Part shown: piece after piece, positions 44,615-58,387 of the stretch
Layout: the number at the start of each line of letters is the position of its first letter
How positions within the stretch are numbered: position 1 is the stretch's first letter
DNA from: Oenanthe sinensis
Taxonomy: Eukaryota; Streptophyta; Magnoliopsida; Apiales; Apiaceae
Assembly: GCA_028671895.1 (NCBI GenBank)
Contig: CM053803.1
Coordinates: 45,258,786 to 45,322,785 of the forward strand
Direction: 5' to 3'
Length of the DNA stretch: 64,000 bases
Position numbers and translations under genes: made by a program
The notes under the pieces: model-generated
Told to the model about the DNA's origin: nothing
What the model saw: the letters and a program-made list of their open reading frames with translations, nothing else
The model's database searches: none

Positions 44615-45150
44615 CAGGATGAGTCAGAGTCTATAACACCGGAGTTTGAAAATTTCAAAAGTTCTGAGATAGATGAAGATGATGAGGATGAAGAGTCTCA
44701 AAACACTCCTGAATCAACACAAGAACCTGCATACTCTGAGGGGGAGCCAGAAAATTCGACTCCAAACAACTCAGAGTCTAACAGTTCAGGGTCTACCTAG
44801 ATAGAGTCTAGACAGACAAAATAAAGTTCTTCAGAGTCTAACTCATTAGGGTCTGGATCATGGAACTCTGAATCATTTTCAGAGTCAAGCAATATAGGGG
44901 GAGCCTTTTCATTTGAATTCAACTCATAAACAGAAAATGTCAATGATTTAGGGGGAGCTTTAAGTTCAAGAACCAATCTTTCACTAGCTAGAAAATGGGT
45001 AAGGGATAACACTCATGATTTAATAATTGGTGATCCTGAGAGTGGGGTACAAACTAGAACATCCACTCAAAATGAATGTCTTTATAGCTATTTTCTCTCA
45101 AAGAATGAACCCAAGAAAATTGAGGAAGCTTTGTAAGATCCTGATTGCAA
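44615..45150 (+). other. D2 integrase-RT linker with cagagtct words and purine tracts
   Basis: This decayed linker is rich in acidic and serine codons (ESNSSGS-type) because of repeated cagagtct. It holds three agggggag tracts (near 44738, 44894 and 44950). Its end, LARKWVRDNTHDLIIGDPESG-like sequence near 44990-45045, is the conserved entry to copia RT. Confidence 0.7.
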
Positions 45151-45870
45151 AGCAAGAAGAATTGAATGAGTTTGAGAGAAACAAAGTGTGGAAACTTGTA
45201 CTAAGACCCGGAGATAGATCAATTGTAGTGCAAAATGGGTGTTCAGAAACAAACCTGATGATAGTGGAACTATGATTAGAAATAAAGCAAGGCTAGTTGC
45301 AAAAGGTTATTCTCAGAAAGAAGGAATTGATTATGATGAAACTTTTGCACCTGTAGCAAGATTGGAAGCTATCAGAATGTTTCTTGCATTTGCATCTCAT
45401 TCAAAATTCAAGGTGTATCATATGGATGTGAAAAGTACCTTCTTGAATGGAAAATTGGAAGAAGAAGTCTATCTAGAAAAATCACCAGGATTTGTTGATC
45501 CAAAGTTTCCTGATCATGTTTACAGGTTAGACAATGCACTATATGGATTGAAGCAAGCACCTAGAGCATGATATGAAACTCTATCAAAATTTCTCCTTGA
45601 AAATGATTTCATTAGAGGTACCATTGATAAAACTCACTTTATTAGAAAACATAAAGGTGATATTTTGCTTGTCCAAATTTATGTTGATGATATTATATTT
45701 GGTGGTTCTACTAATGAAAAACTCTGTGAAAAGTTTAGTAAGTTAATACGGTCAAATTATGAAATGAGCATGATATGAGAGTTAAACTTCTTTTTGTGAC
45801 TTCAAGTCAAACAGATTGATGATGGAATTTTCATCAATATATCAAAGTATGTTAAAGAATTACTGAAGAA
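45151..45870 (+). pseudogene. D2 reverse transcriptase
   Basis: Motifs are [19 protein letters not shown], then a shift near 45235, [46 protein letters not shown] and the catalytic IYVDDIIFGG near 45685. The TGA at 45569-45571 replaces the tryptophan after APRA. Other stops lie near 45777 and 45796. The order and spacing match element C RT. Confidence 0.9.
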
Positions 45871-45877
45871 GTTTGAT

Positions 45878-46934
45878 ATGCAAGATTGTGCAACTGCCAA
45901 AACTCCCATGTTAACAGTCACTAAGCTAGATTCTGACCCAAAGGGTAAGAAAGTTGACAACACTAGTTATAAAGGTATGATTGATTCATTGTTATATTTA
46001 ACTGCTATTAGACCGGATATAATGTTTGCAACATGCATTTGTGCTAGATTTCAGGATGACCCTAGAGAATTACACTTGATAGCTATAAAAAGAATTTTCA
46101 GATATCTCAAGGGTGAACAGACTCTTGGACTTTGGTATCCTAGATAGGCTGATTTTTCATTAATTGGCTATTCAGACCCTAATTATGCAGGATGCAAGGT
46201 TGACAAGAAAAGCACAACAGGCTAATGCCAATTTATTGGCAACAGGTTGATTTCTTGGTTTAGCAAGAAACAACAGATAGTATCAACCTCAACAGCTGAG
46301 GTTGAATATATAGCAGCTGGAAGTTGTTGTGCTCAAATTCTGTGGATGAGAAATCAGTTACTTAATTATGGACTAACATTTTCAAATATATCTATGTATT
46401 GTGATAATACTAGTGCTATTAAAATTGCAGAGAATCCAGTCCAACAACAGCTGAGGCTGAATACATAGCAGCTGGAAGTTGTTGTGCTCAAATTCTATGG
46501 ATGAGAAATCAGTTACTTGATTATGGACTAACATTTTCAAATATACCTATGTATTGTGATAATACTAGTGCTATTAAAATTTCAGAGAATCCAGTCCAAC
46601 AATAGCTGAGGTTGAAAACATAGCAACTGTAAGTTGTTGTGCTCAAGTTCTGTGGATGAGAAATCAGTTACTTGATTATGGACTAACATTGTCAAATATA
46701 CATATGTATTATGATAATACTAGTGCTATTAAAATTGCAGAGAATCCAGTCCAACATTCTAGAATAAAGCACATTGATGTCAGGTATCATTTTATTAGAG
46801 AACATGTTAAAAATTGTACTGTTGAACTTCATTATGTTCCAACTGACAGACAGATTGCAGACATTTTAACAAAACCACTTGATGAGTCTACCTTTCTCAG
46901 ACTGGTAGGTGAATTTGGGATGTTAAATATGTAA
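45878..46934 (+). pseudogene. D2 RNase H with internal triplication
   Basis: The connection GMIDSLLYLTAIRPDIMFATC leads into RNase H (IGYSDPNYAGCK, STSTAEVEYIAAGSCCAQIL, MYCDNTSAIKIAENPVQ). The segment coding from the glutamate motif to the third acidic motif is present three times in tandem with a 155-bp period. Because 155 is not a multiple of three, each copy changes frame. The third copy continues into HIDVRYHFIREHVKN and ILTKPLDESTFLRLVGEF. Stops also occur at 46145 and near 46223. Confidence 0.92.
46291..46755 (+). repeat. 155-bp tandem triplication
   Basis: Units begin aacagctgag at 46291, 46446 and aatagctgag at 46601. Each ends at gagaatccagtccaac. Copies differ at only a few positions. 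D1 has one copy, and its flanks (cctcaacagc and ccaacattct) show the short shared aac/caac at the breakpoints. Confidence 0.95.
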
Positions 46935-47402
46935 GTGATCAATCATTACAAGAAACAAGGTATGTACTTTAATTATAGTCCCTGATTTATCAAACTATAA
47001 TTTGTTATTGCAATATTCTTGAAGTACTTTACCTTGATATAGCTATCTTCTAGACTCTGACGAGTCTGTAGACTCTGACGAGTCTGTAGACTCTGAGAGT
47101 TTGTATACTCTTAAGTCTATAACACTTAGACTTTAAAATGGTTAAAATTAGCGTCTTCAAACTCTGATTATTTTTAAACCATTTAAATGACTTGATATAG
47201 GCAATAACAGTTATTTTTGACTGGATATAGGCTCTAGACTCGTATGTATTGTATACAGCTTATACAAAATAGAATATTCTCATACATTTTACTCACATGT
47301 TGATTGTGAATTATTTTTTAAAGCAAAAATACTCACAGAGCTCTTCAAGAACCCTAAGTTATTTTCTAGAGAATTTTCATCACTTTCACTTCAATTACTT
47401 AA
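46935..47402 (+). other. D2 spacer between pol and extra frame
   Basis: This non-coding spacer holds an array of 18-bp units (47053-47105: gactctgacgagtctgta), and aagaaccctaag near 47346 before the ATG at 47403. It is equivalent to the D1 spacer, whose array has a 17-bp unit. Confidence 0.75.
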
Positions 47403-50400
47403 ATGGATGTTGTATCTACCGTCATGAGGGGACCCAAGGCGATTGTATTCACTTTTGGGAATTTCAAGTTCATGACAACAAATCATTTCTCAGCTCTTGG
47501 AGACAAGAATGGTGTAGACGCTAACTACTACCCAGTAATGGATCTTTTGAAGCAAAGTGAGCTTAGTTACATCCTCAAGGCATCACTTGTTATCCACATG
47601 GATGCAGTCTCGCAAGCGTGGGGTTCTGTAAAGGTAGTTGATCCTTCTCAGGATAAACCAGGTAAAATTATGTTCACCTTTGGCTCTACTACCTTTGATG
47701 TAACTTCTGATGTCATTAATTCTGTTTCTAAATTACCTGTTAAGACACCTTTTGATGATACTGTCTTTGATTCTGATATTAAGAGCATGTTTAAGTCATT
47801 AGGTTATTCTTCTAGTTTAGATAACATGAGCAAGTTAACTAGACCTTACTTGAGAAATGAATGGTCTTTTTTCTTTGACCAAATTGCTAGGTATTTTACT
47901 GGAAAATCCAGTGGTTTTGATGCTTTAATTTTTATCACTTATCAGATTGGTCATAGTCTCATATTTGACAAGGTAATCAACATTGGTGATATGTTGCTAA
48001 CTCAAATGGGAGCTAAATTGAACAATGTGCAAGATGGAAGAAAGAAAGTCTATTATTATAGATTTTTGATGCTTCTCTTGAACCACTTTGTTCCTAACAT
48101 GTCTGCAGAACTTGTAGATGATTATTGTGTGTAGGCTTACAAGTAGTAGAAAATAATTTTTTCTAACATCAAGAGAATTGATGACAAGAAGAAGAGTCTA
48201 CCAACCATGACATATCCATATGTAATGTAGGTAAAACTCTCTAACTACAAACCTTTCAACTACAATGCTTCATTTTTTACTGGTAAATGGTGCATGAACA
48301 AGTTATGGAGAGTCCCCCTGCACCTATCCAAGTAGCCAAATCCCCTTCCACAAAACAGTCTCAAAAACCAAAATTCAGGAAACCAATCTCTGTTGTCTCT
48401 CAAAAGGCACCAGTTATAAAGAGGAGGAGATTGGAACAAACAAGGCTCATATATGAGCAAAGTGAAGATGAGCTCAACCCTTTAGAGATGCAGGTTGTTG
48501 AAGGACTCTCTTTGTTAAAAGAAGGTTATACACTTGATTCTAACCAAAAAGCCAAGACTGTAGACTCTCCAAAGGCTACAATATCTGAAAAACCTAGAGA
48601 TGCACTTCAGGAATTTCAAATTGAGTCTCCTGAGAAATCTTTTGCTAAGAAGTACAAGAGGTTGAGGAAGGCTTATTCTGCACACACACACAAGCCTATT
48701 GTTATTACTAACCCTGTTTTGCAGGAAATAGATACTCTCAAAGCTCCTGTAGAGCCAGACTCTGAACAATAACAAATTTCTGAATCAAAGTCTAATATTG
48801 AGTCAGAGTCTAGACCGCCTTCAGACTCTGATCATGACACATTTTGGGAAGGAATGCCAAATGAAGCAGCCTCAAGTCTTATAGACTCAATAATTGTTCC
48901 AACTAATGAGGTGCTTATCTTTCTATATCCTTTGATGGAATCAATTGAAGATCCAGAATCATACAAGACACAACAATAAGTCTTGGATCTTCTCTCAACA
49001 TATGATGCCCTAAAGAAGAGAATGGAGATGTAGTTACATATGTCTACACAGGATGCAGTCACCAATCTATATAGCTACTTCTTCAACTCTTCATTACAAA
49101 CTTAAGCAGCGGGGATCATAGAAGGTAGGACACGTGAAGTTCTCAAAATACTTGGTGTGCCAGACTCTGAAAAACCAAATATGAAGAAAGTCAAGAAGAC
49201 AAAAGCCCTCAAAAAGAGACAATCAGAGTCTGTTATTGAGTCAGAGACTGAGATTGAGCAACCAGTCTTTGATTGTGAAGCAATTTGGGATAATGGAGTT
49301 ACCTACAGGACAACCATTCAATGGATTTCTCACTTCCAACCTCTGTTAAGATAGGTGGTTGACTATTTTGTCCATAATATAGGTACAATTGCCAATAAAT
49401 ACATTTATCCAACCTATCAGAGTAGATTGGATCAATTCAAGGGCATATACTCTCAAAAAGTGAGAAGGGAACTGCAGGAACTCTTCAATCTCACAGACGC
49501 CCAATCAATTAATGCAATCCATACAAGGGCCTTTCATCACAATTTGGATGCATTTATTATTGAAGAATAATAGGAGGAAGAAGGTGTTGAAAAGAAGTTG
49601 GAAGAAGGCATTAGTGCACTAATGGTGACTAGTGGAATAGGTGTTCAGTCTGTCTCACCCATACAAGAACCACCTAGTCAGAGGTTGGGTGATAATGGGA
49701 CAGATGAGCATGCTGAGAGGCCCTCTTTTCCAACTCACCAAAATGATGATGAGAACCCTAATGATATAGAAGGACAGACTCTGATGGAGGTTCATGAAGA
49801 AAATCCTCAATTAATTCTGTCAGAGTCTATCTACTTTGAGTGGGAGTTTCATGCAACAACAGTCAAATATGGTGACACTAAGTCTTTGGCTTCTAATGAA
49901 GGTATACTGAAGCAGTCAGAGTCTATAGTAGACCCTGAGATTGGGATACTAGAGCCAACAGACCCTGAAAGAAAGAATAAGCTAGTAAGGGTTCAATGAG
50001 TTGAGGTAGGGGATGGATAAAAATTCAATTTTTCTTATCTTACAGATTGGCAAGAAGGAGGAAGTTCTAGATGCTCAAAAATCATTCACACAAAGACCAC
50101 AACTTCATTTAGTGGATTCTCTAGCTAGGAGAGCAGACAGAGTTATGGAGGCTTTGATGGATGTATCACATATTCAACCTGAGACTACACAATTTAAGTC
50201 AGAAGAATCAATATTTTTCATGCCTATCCAGGCTAGGCTTCCAGAGTCTATAGAGTTTGATCACTCTAAGGAGAAGTCAGGGTCTATAGTCCCTTTTGTA
50301 GTTTCAGAGGCTACTCCACCACTAAAGTCTACACCTCCAGTAACAAAGATTGAGCCTATTGCTGTTGGGACTGATGATTCAGCCTCTGAAGATGAAGGGG

Positions 50401-51966
50401 AGGTGAATCCATCTTTCAATTATTTTGATCAAGTTTTCCCCAATCTTGGGCTACAGCTAAGGCCAAAGGCATTGATGATAAAGGCATTTCAAAAGAAGTC
50501 TCAAGGCATTTCAAAAGAAGTCTTACTTGCAAAAGCATGGTCATTATCCTAATGAGGAGCCATATATGCTTCTCTAATTGAAGAAAGTAAAGATGTGGTT
50601 GCTGACCTCAGATCTGCCAAGAAAAATATTGTCCAACAATTAGATGAGGTGGTCAATGACATATCTCATATCAACACAAAGTTGACTAATGTTGACACAA
50701 CCACAACTCTACCCAAGACAAGGTTTGACTCTATGCGCTTTCCTCAATGCTCTAAAGATGATGCTGTCAAGGATGCTTTGACTGATTTCAGAGCAAAACA
50801 AACCACTCTTCAATAGGATGTCACTCCTATCACTAACAAAGTGGATTCTGTGATTGCTGCTCAGGCCAACATCTCCTCAGTCCTTGAACATATTCTTTTG
50901 GCTATCACAGGTGGTGATGATGTCAAAAAGGGGGAGAAGAAAGTTAGTGATTCCTCCAGATGAAATAAGGATGATGTTTGTAAGGATGACAAATCAAGGG
51001 GAGTTAAAGGATGAGAGATGGGGTGATAGTTCCCATGGTTCTAGGAGTCATGTGGTGTGCAACATAAGAAATTTTGAGTGTTTGTTAAAACACAGTCTCA
51101 ATCACACCAGTCAGGGACTAGACATGGAAGATCAGGGTCTAAATTAGACTATGATACTGGAAAACAGAGTACAGACTTTGATGAGAAAAATGTTAACAAG
51201 GAGGATAAGGAGCCTAATTATTGGAAGTGTAATCAATCCAATACATAATTGAGGGCTAGAAGAACCAAAGAGCTTGGTGGCTTTTCAGAGTCTGATATTA
51301 ACAAGACTACAACTCTTGTGGCTGATCCACAACTTCTTATAGATAGTCAGTTTAAGAGGCTCACACAAAAACACTTGAATAAGTGAAAAATTTCCAAGAG
51401 GACAGGGATTTGAAAAAGTTAAAAATGAAATGCTGGTTTATTTCCTGAATGGAGGGTCTGTAAGGTGGATTAGTCAGCAAAACTTCATATTCTTCAAGAA
51501 GGCTGAGGATTTGCAATACATTAGATTTCTTTTATCAATAATAGTTGAAGTGAACAGAAGTAAGGAAGAATTAACCAATAAATGGTTCATAGAGATTGAT
51601 AGGAAGCTGACTTTGCACAGACAGACAAATAAGCAGATGGGCAAATTTTCTCTGAAATATGTTGATACTGAAGGGAAGGATCAAGACATGCCTCTGGAAG
51701 TAAAAGAGATTAAATTTCAAGAAGGTGTGGGTCACTACTTTGGGTTTCAAACTATGGAAGGGAAGATTAATGTTTTGATGCTTAAAGACTTAAAAGAACA
51801 AGAGTGCAGTGTAAATGATCTAAGAACAACTTATTGTTAAATCAAATGTGAAAATGAAGAGATGAAAAAATTGAAGAAGTTTCTTAGTGAATCTCTAGCT
51901 ATTGTGGAGGAGAATATGCTGATGTCATTTCTGAGAAATAACACATCTTTTGAGAAGATAAATTGA
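47403..51966 (+). pseudogene. D2 additional frame after pol (aORF)
   Basis: The first part (47403-48134, 243 residues) is open. It has TFGSTTFDVTSDVINSVSKL, LTRPYLRNEWSFFFDQIARY and GRKKVYYYRFLMLLLNHFVP, a block also traceable in element C. The middle has MESPPAPIQVAKSPSTKQ, an acidic-serine linker, TYRTTIQWISHFQP and QKSFTQRPQLHLVDSLARRA. A helical segment (IVQQLDEVVNDISHINTKLT) leads to the C-terminal FLNGGSVRWISQQNFIFFKK and SFLRNNTSFEKIN. Stops or shifts occur near 48134, 48772, 49354, 49570, 49999, 50552, 50816, 51387 and 51840. A 22-bp duplication is at 50481-50524. No catalytic motif, signal peptide or membrane helix is seen, so the function is unknown. Confidence 0.78.
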
Positions 51967-52070
51967 TAAGTAATTATCTATTCCTTGTAAATTTTATATT
52001 ATTCTAGTTTAATTACTTATTTTTTAGTTTTGACATCATCAAACCTTGATTTATGCTTACATTTTATAAA

Positions 52071-52087
52071 GCATACATAGGGGAGAT
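52071..52087 (+). other. D2 polypurine tract
   Basis: catacataggggagat precedes LTR4 TGTTAGG. It corresponds to taaattagggaagat in element C. Confidence 0.65.
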
Positions 52088-53154
52088 TGTTAGGAATATA
52101 TTCATTTGATGATGTACAAAATACTAGAACAGGGTCTAACATAGTTTATCTATATCAAGTCTTTCTAGTTTCTGAATTTTTATATAATCAGAGTCTAGAT
52201 AGTCAACATCCATTTATAGATGTCATTTGTACTTAGAAGATTTTCAGAAGAAAATGAAACCAGAGTCTGGAAGTTGATCAGAGTCTATAGACCATCAGAA
52301 TCTGTAGTTTATCAAAGACTGAAGATCAACATAGTCTGAAGTTTTTCAGAGTCTATAGAGCTGAAGCTGAATTTGGAAGGTGATCATAGTAATGAAAAGG
52401 GGTTTTATATCAAACTGGTCACCCATCTAATAAAAAAATATCAAGTAGCTACCTCATCTCCACGGCTACTCATTTAAGCCACTAAACTGTTAAAATATAT
52501 CATTTCACTAACTTTAAAAAAATATTAATGATTAACCCTTAAAAAATATAAGAATGAACCCTAATATTCAAGTATAATACACGTTTGATATAAATACTTG
52601 ACACTTCATCACAATTTTAACCTTAATCGTTAAATTTTTTTTGAAAAAAATAATGAAATGATATATTTTGACACTTTAGTGGCTTAAATGAGTCGTCGTT
52701 GAGATTGGGTAGCTACTTGATATTTTTTTGTGAGATGGGTGATCAGTTTGATATAAAACCCTAATGAAAAGTCTTCGAAGATAAAGACAATTATATTGCA
52801 GATGTGCTATGGGAAGGAAAGATAATTTCAGAAGGAAACCGTCAACTAATAATTAGGAATTCTATTCTCATTGTAATTTGATTTTTTATTATTACTTGAT
52901 AGGCATCTCTCTATATAAACACTCTATGTAACCTAATTTATTTGTCGAAATTTTGTGAGAATATAGAGATAGAGAGAGTTGATGTGATAAACACATAGAA
53001 GCTGCTAGGATTTGTGTACACCCTAGGAGATTTTGTATTCATACATCAATAATACAAATAGTCCTTTTTCATATCTTTGTATTTGTTCTTTGTTTTTAAT
53101 TCAAGTTTTAAATTTATATTGAGTTGATTTTAATAAGGCAAAAAGAGCACACAA
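52088..53154 (+). repeat. D2 3' LTR (LTR4), interrupted and 3'-truncated
   Basis: It starts TGTTAGGAATATATTC. Without the MITE and its second target copy it is 695 bp. Identity with LTR3 ends at gagcacacaa, leaving out the last ~39 bp including the gggaaaaca end. The TATA-like ctatataaac is at 52911-52920. Confidence 0.85.
52400..52761. mobile_element. Mutator-like foldback MITE with 10-bp target duplication
   Basis: The ends GGGTTTTATATCAAACTG and CAGTTTGATATAAAACCC are perfect inverted repeats. Similarity of the arms continues for more than 100 bases (e.g. actcatttaagccactaaa and its complement). The direct copies TAATGAAAAG at 52390-52399 and 52762-52771 flank it; the other D LTRs have one copy, as taatggaaag. 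A 9-11-bp duplication is the Mutator signature. It has no coding capacity. Confidence 0.9.
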
Positions 53155-53370
53155 ATAAATCCACTAAACTTTAACTAGTCAAATAATACCCTAACCCCGA
53201 TTAAACCGGAAATATACATGTTACAGATGAATATTGTAAATAAACTCTTGAATCGTTGATGAATTACAGAGAAATTGAGGAGAAATCTTTGATAAATTGC
53301 TAAAGAATCGCAATAGAGAGAAAAGGAAAGAAAGAAAGGGATGAAAATTTTATTCTTTACTTTAAATGAA
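53155..53370. other. Short AT-rich stretch right of D2, no gene
   Basis: Nothing was recognised here. The purine-rich stretch agagaaaaggaaagaaagaaaggg lies near 53315. Confidence 0.45.
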
Positions 53371-53958
53371 AAATGGGCCTAATTATCACAAATTAAAGCT
53401 AAAAGGCCCTTAATATCACAGCCTATACTATTGGCCCTTCTAGTCACAAATAAACGTAAGTTTACATTTCTTACAACTCGTTCACTTGATCCCACGACTC
53501 AACTACCAAAGTCACCGGTTGATCTCATAACTCCAGTTAAGATTCTTAGACTGAATCTCCCCTTCTATCTATGGAGATTGATGTATGTGTTCTTCATCCC
53601 TGTGTGTATTCTTCCTGGTGTCTATTCTGTAACTAGGTTTTCATGTTTAAATAGATATGAACATATTATATATATATACGTATGTTATGCGTATATGGAA
53701 GGTGTTTACAGCTTTTATTGAAAGTGTTGCCCATCAACGCAATTGTAAAGTTCGTTTTCATTGCAACGAGTATTCGTGTTGCGTTTCTGTTATTTCATTA
53801 AAAATATTATAAAAAAGTGCAGTATATTAAGACAAACGGACTTTTAAGTTGCGTTTGTAGAAAACGATGGTTAAAGTTACGTTTTGCTGTGACTAAAAGG
53901 GCCATTTTCTTTGGGCATTTTTATTATAATTGGTGATAGAAAGGGCCAAAACCCATTT
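53371..53958. mobile_element. Candidate TIR element
   Basis: The left end aaatgggcct...ttatcacaaatta and the complement of the right end (aaatgggttttggccctt, then atcaccaatta) are alike but gapped. The flanks tttaaatgaa and ttaaataatga are partly alike, possibly a decayed target duplication. The open frame at 53431-53721 has no recognised domain. Confidence 0.35.
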
Positions 53959-54756
53959 TAAATAATGATATAGAGATTTTATTCTTTAAAAGCTTCACTG
54001 TTTTTATTCATGAATCAATTTAATACGTTCTGTTCTGTTTTATAACCGAGATATGCTCCTTTGTGATTTTTTCCGATAAGATATATATATTTTTTATAAT
54101 CAGAATCATTAAATATTCGATAACTTAGAAATTAATTATCGTCTAAATAAGCCTCTAAAGAAAATAGTATATAAGTTCATGGAAACAAAACAAACATGTT
54201 TTTTTTATCACTAATTTGATTTTACAAATAAGTATCTGTTCTAAGAAATTTGAAATTTTTGGGGTGAGTCAGAGTCGAACCTCTACGACCTGGGTTATTC
54301 GGGCTCAAAACAACCGTGTTAGTTTTCCCGATCAATGGTATAAGTTTGTAGAACAGGTTTAAATACAAATTTAAAAATTTCTTCTCGTTAAAAGAATTTT
54401 TTAGAATAACTTTTAAGAACTACTTAAAACAAATATAATTAAATAAATAATTCAAACTAAAATTAGAAGAGAAGCAATTTAAAATTAATAATGCGACCGA
54501 AATTGATATAAATTATTAAAATTTGATGTAAAATTTGAAAAATTTAGTGTAAATTTATAATAACCTTTTAAAATCTAACAAATATATAAAAGTATAAAAA
54601 ACACTAAAAAAATCCATCAAAATTCACTATTTTATACAATCCAAAAATATCTATCAATATTTGAGTATTATTACACTTTTAAATTTCTTATAAAATTTTA
54701 GTTGAATAATTTCAAATTTTTTAAAATAATCTAAATTCCTTATTCCTGACAATATA
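53959..54756. other. AT-rich intergenic DNA, no gene
   Basis: No gene is seen. A short reverse-strand tRNA-like box (ggttcgactct, near 54275) lacks a cloverleaf. Confidence 0.5.
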
Positions 54757-55029
54757 CTTCCTCCGTCCTCTTTTACTTGACTCTTTTTAAAAAAAAATTG
54801 TGCATAAATAGTTATTCATATCTTGTTTCAATATGTTTTTTTTTGCATATTTTTCCAAAATTACCTTTTACTCCTATTTCTCATGTTTGACTCTACAACT
54901 CATTTTCAAATTTATTTCATTATTCAAGATATTTGTTAGGGGTAAACAAAGAAACAAACCGTATAATTAAATAATTTCTTAATATTTGTATTTTTTCCAT
55001 AAGAGTCAAGTAAAAGGGGATGGAGAGAG
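54757..55029. mobile_element. Stowaway-like (Tc1/mariner) MITE
   Basis: The left end CTTCCTCCGTCCTCTTTTAC and the right end ...gtaaaaggggatggagagag are inverted. Inner parts also pair (cttgactctttt and aagagtcaag). TA lies on both sides (54755-54756 and 55030-55031). It is 273 bp and non-coding. It sits about 180 bp upstream of the ARF1 TATA-like box. Confidence 0.85.
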
Positions 55030-55205
55030 TATAATATCACAATATTTTAATGAATGATTTAAAATTTAAATTATATGCACCTAAACTTTTAAAATTCAAA
55101 AAAAAAACTACAACCCTTAATTTTTATTTTTATTTGATAAACAACCCTTAATCTTAATTTTTATATTAAAAATATTAACCCACCGAAAATATTTTCAATT
55201 TAATA

Positions 55206-55325
55206 TTTTTATATGTAGCCAGGCATCCCCACACACAGCACTCCATCTAGACTAGAATTATACATACAAATATACACACATCTCATCTCTCCGTTTCCCT
55301 CTTGTTCAAATCACACCATTTTTAG
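55206..55325 (+). promoter_or_regulatory. ARF1 core promoter and 5' UTR exon
   Basis: TTTTTATATG (55206-55215) is TATA-like. It is followed by CA-rich and CT-rich leader sequence (catctcatctctccgtttcc) typical of plant first exons. The leader ends at a GT donor (tttttag/gtactt) at 55325/55326. The exact transcription start is inferred. Confidence 0.55.
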
Positions 55326-57994
<2,669 letters not shown>

Positions 57995-58290
57995 GCATCT
58001 TGATCAGAGTTTGAATCTTCTCTGCAACCAGATAGAGTTCTGCATATTCCTTTGTTCTGAGATTTGTCATGACAGTCGGATAGTGTTTTTCACATTTCTT
58101 TTTTTGTTCCAAGTTGTGTACCATGTCTTTATGCTGACCTCTTTACCATGTTTGAGGTCTCTTAAAAGTTTTTTTTGTTTCATGTAGGTTTGTTATGGTT
58201 CTGTTTCATATATTATTCTCGATATATATGATAATTGACGGTGTTGCAGTTTATTATGCAATTATGGTTATGCAAATGTGCAAGACTTTT
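57995..58290 (+). other. Probable ARF1 3' UTR
   Basis: This is T-rich non-coding sequence after the stop. The end is uncertain and no canonical AATAAA is seen close by. Confidence 0.45.
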
Positions 58291-58387
58291 TCTTTCATAA
58301 ATTAATGACCAACACATTTTTTTTTATTCTGAAGCGGTAGGGAAGGTTGATAGAAGTAGTTGTTTGCCCGTATTTCTGTATATTATA

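Larger units (their letters stand above)
40217..53154 (+). mobile_element. Element D2: near full-length Sirevirus-like copia element
   Basis: LTR3 (40217-40951), primer-binding site, gag, protease, integrase, RT, RNase H, extra frame, polypurine tract and LTR4 (52088-53154) are all present in order over 12.9 kb. LTR4 contains a 362-bp MITE and lacks its last ~39 bp. Many stops and shifts make it non-autonomous. The length, extra frame, primer site and multiple zinc motifs suggest the Sirevirus group, by inference. Confidence 0.86.

Noticed and set aside
47403..51966. Calling the extra frame an envelope gene
   Set aside because: No signal peptide, transmembrane segment or cleavage-like motif is visible in any of the three copies.
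53431..53721. Open frame of 96 codons
   Set aside because: No domain recognised and located in a candidate transposon with low-complexity 3' part.
54262..54345. Reverse-strand tRNA-like sequence (ggttcgactct box)
   Set aside because: The T-loop is one base short, no acceptor or anticodon stem pairs, and no A box is found. It could at most be a decayed tRNA-derived repeat.
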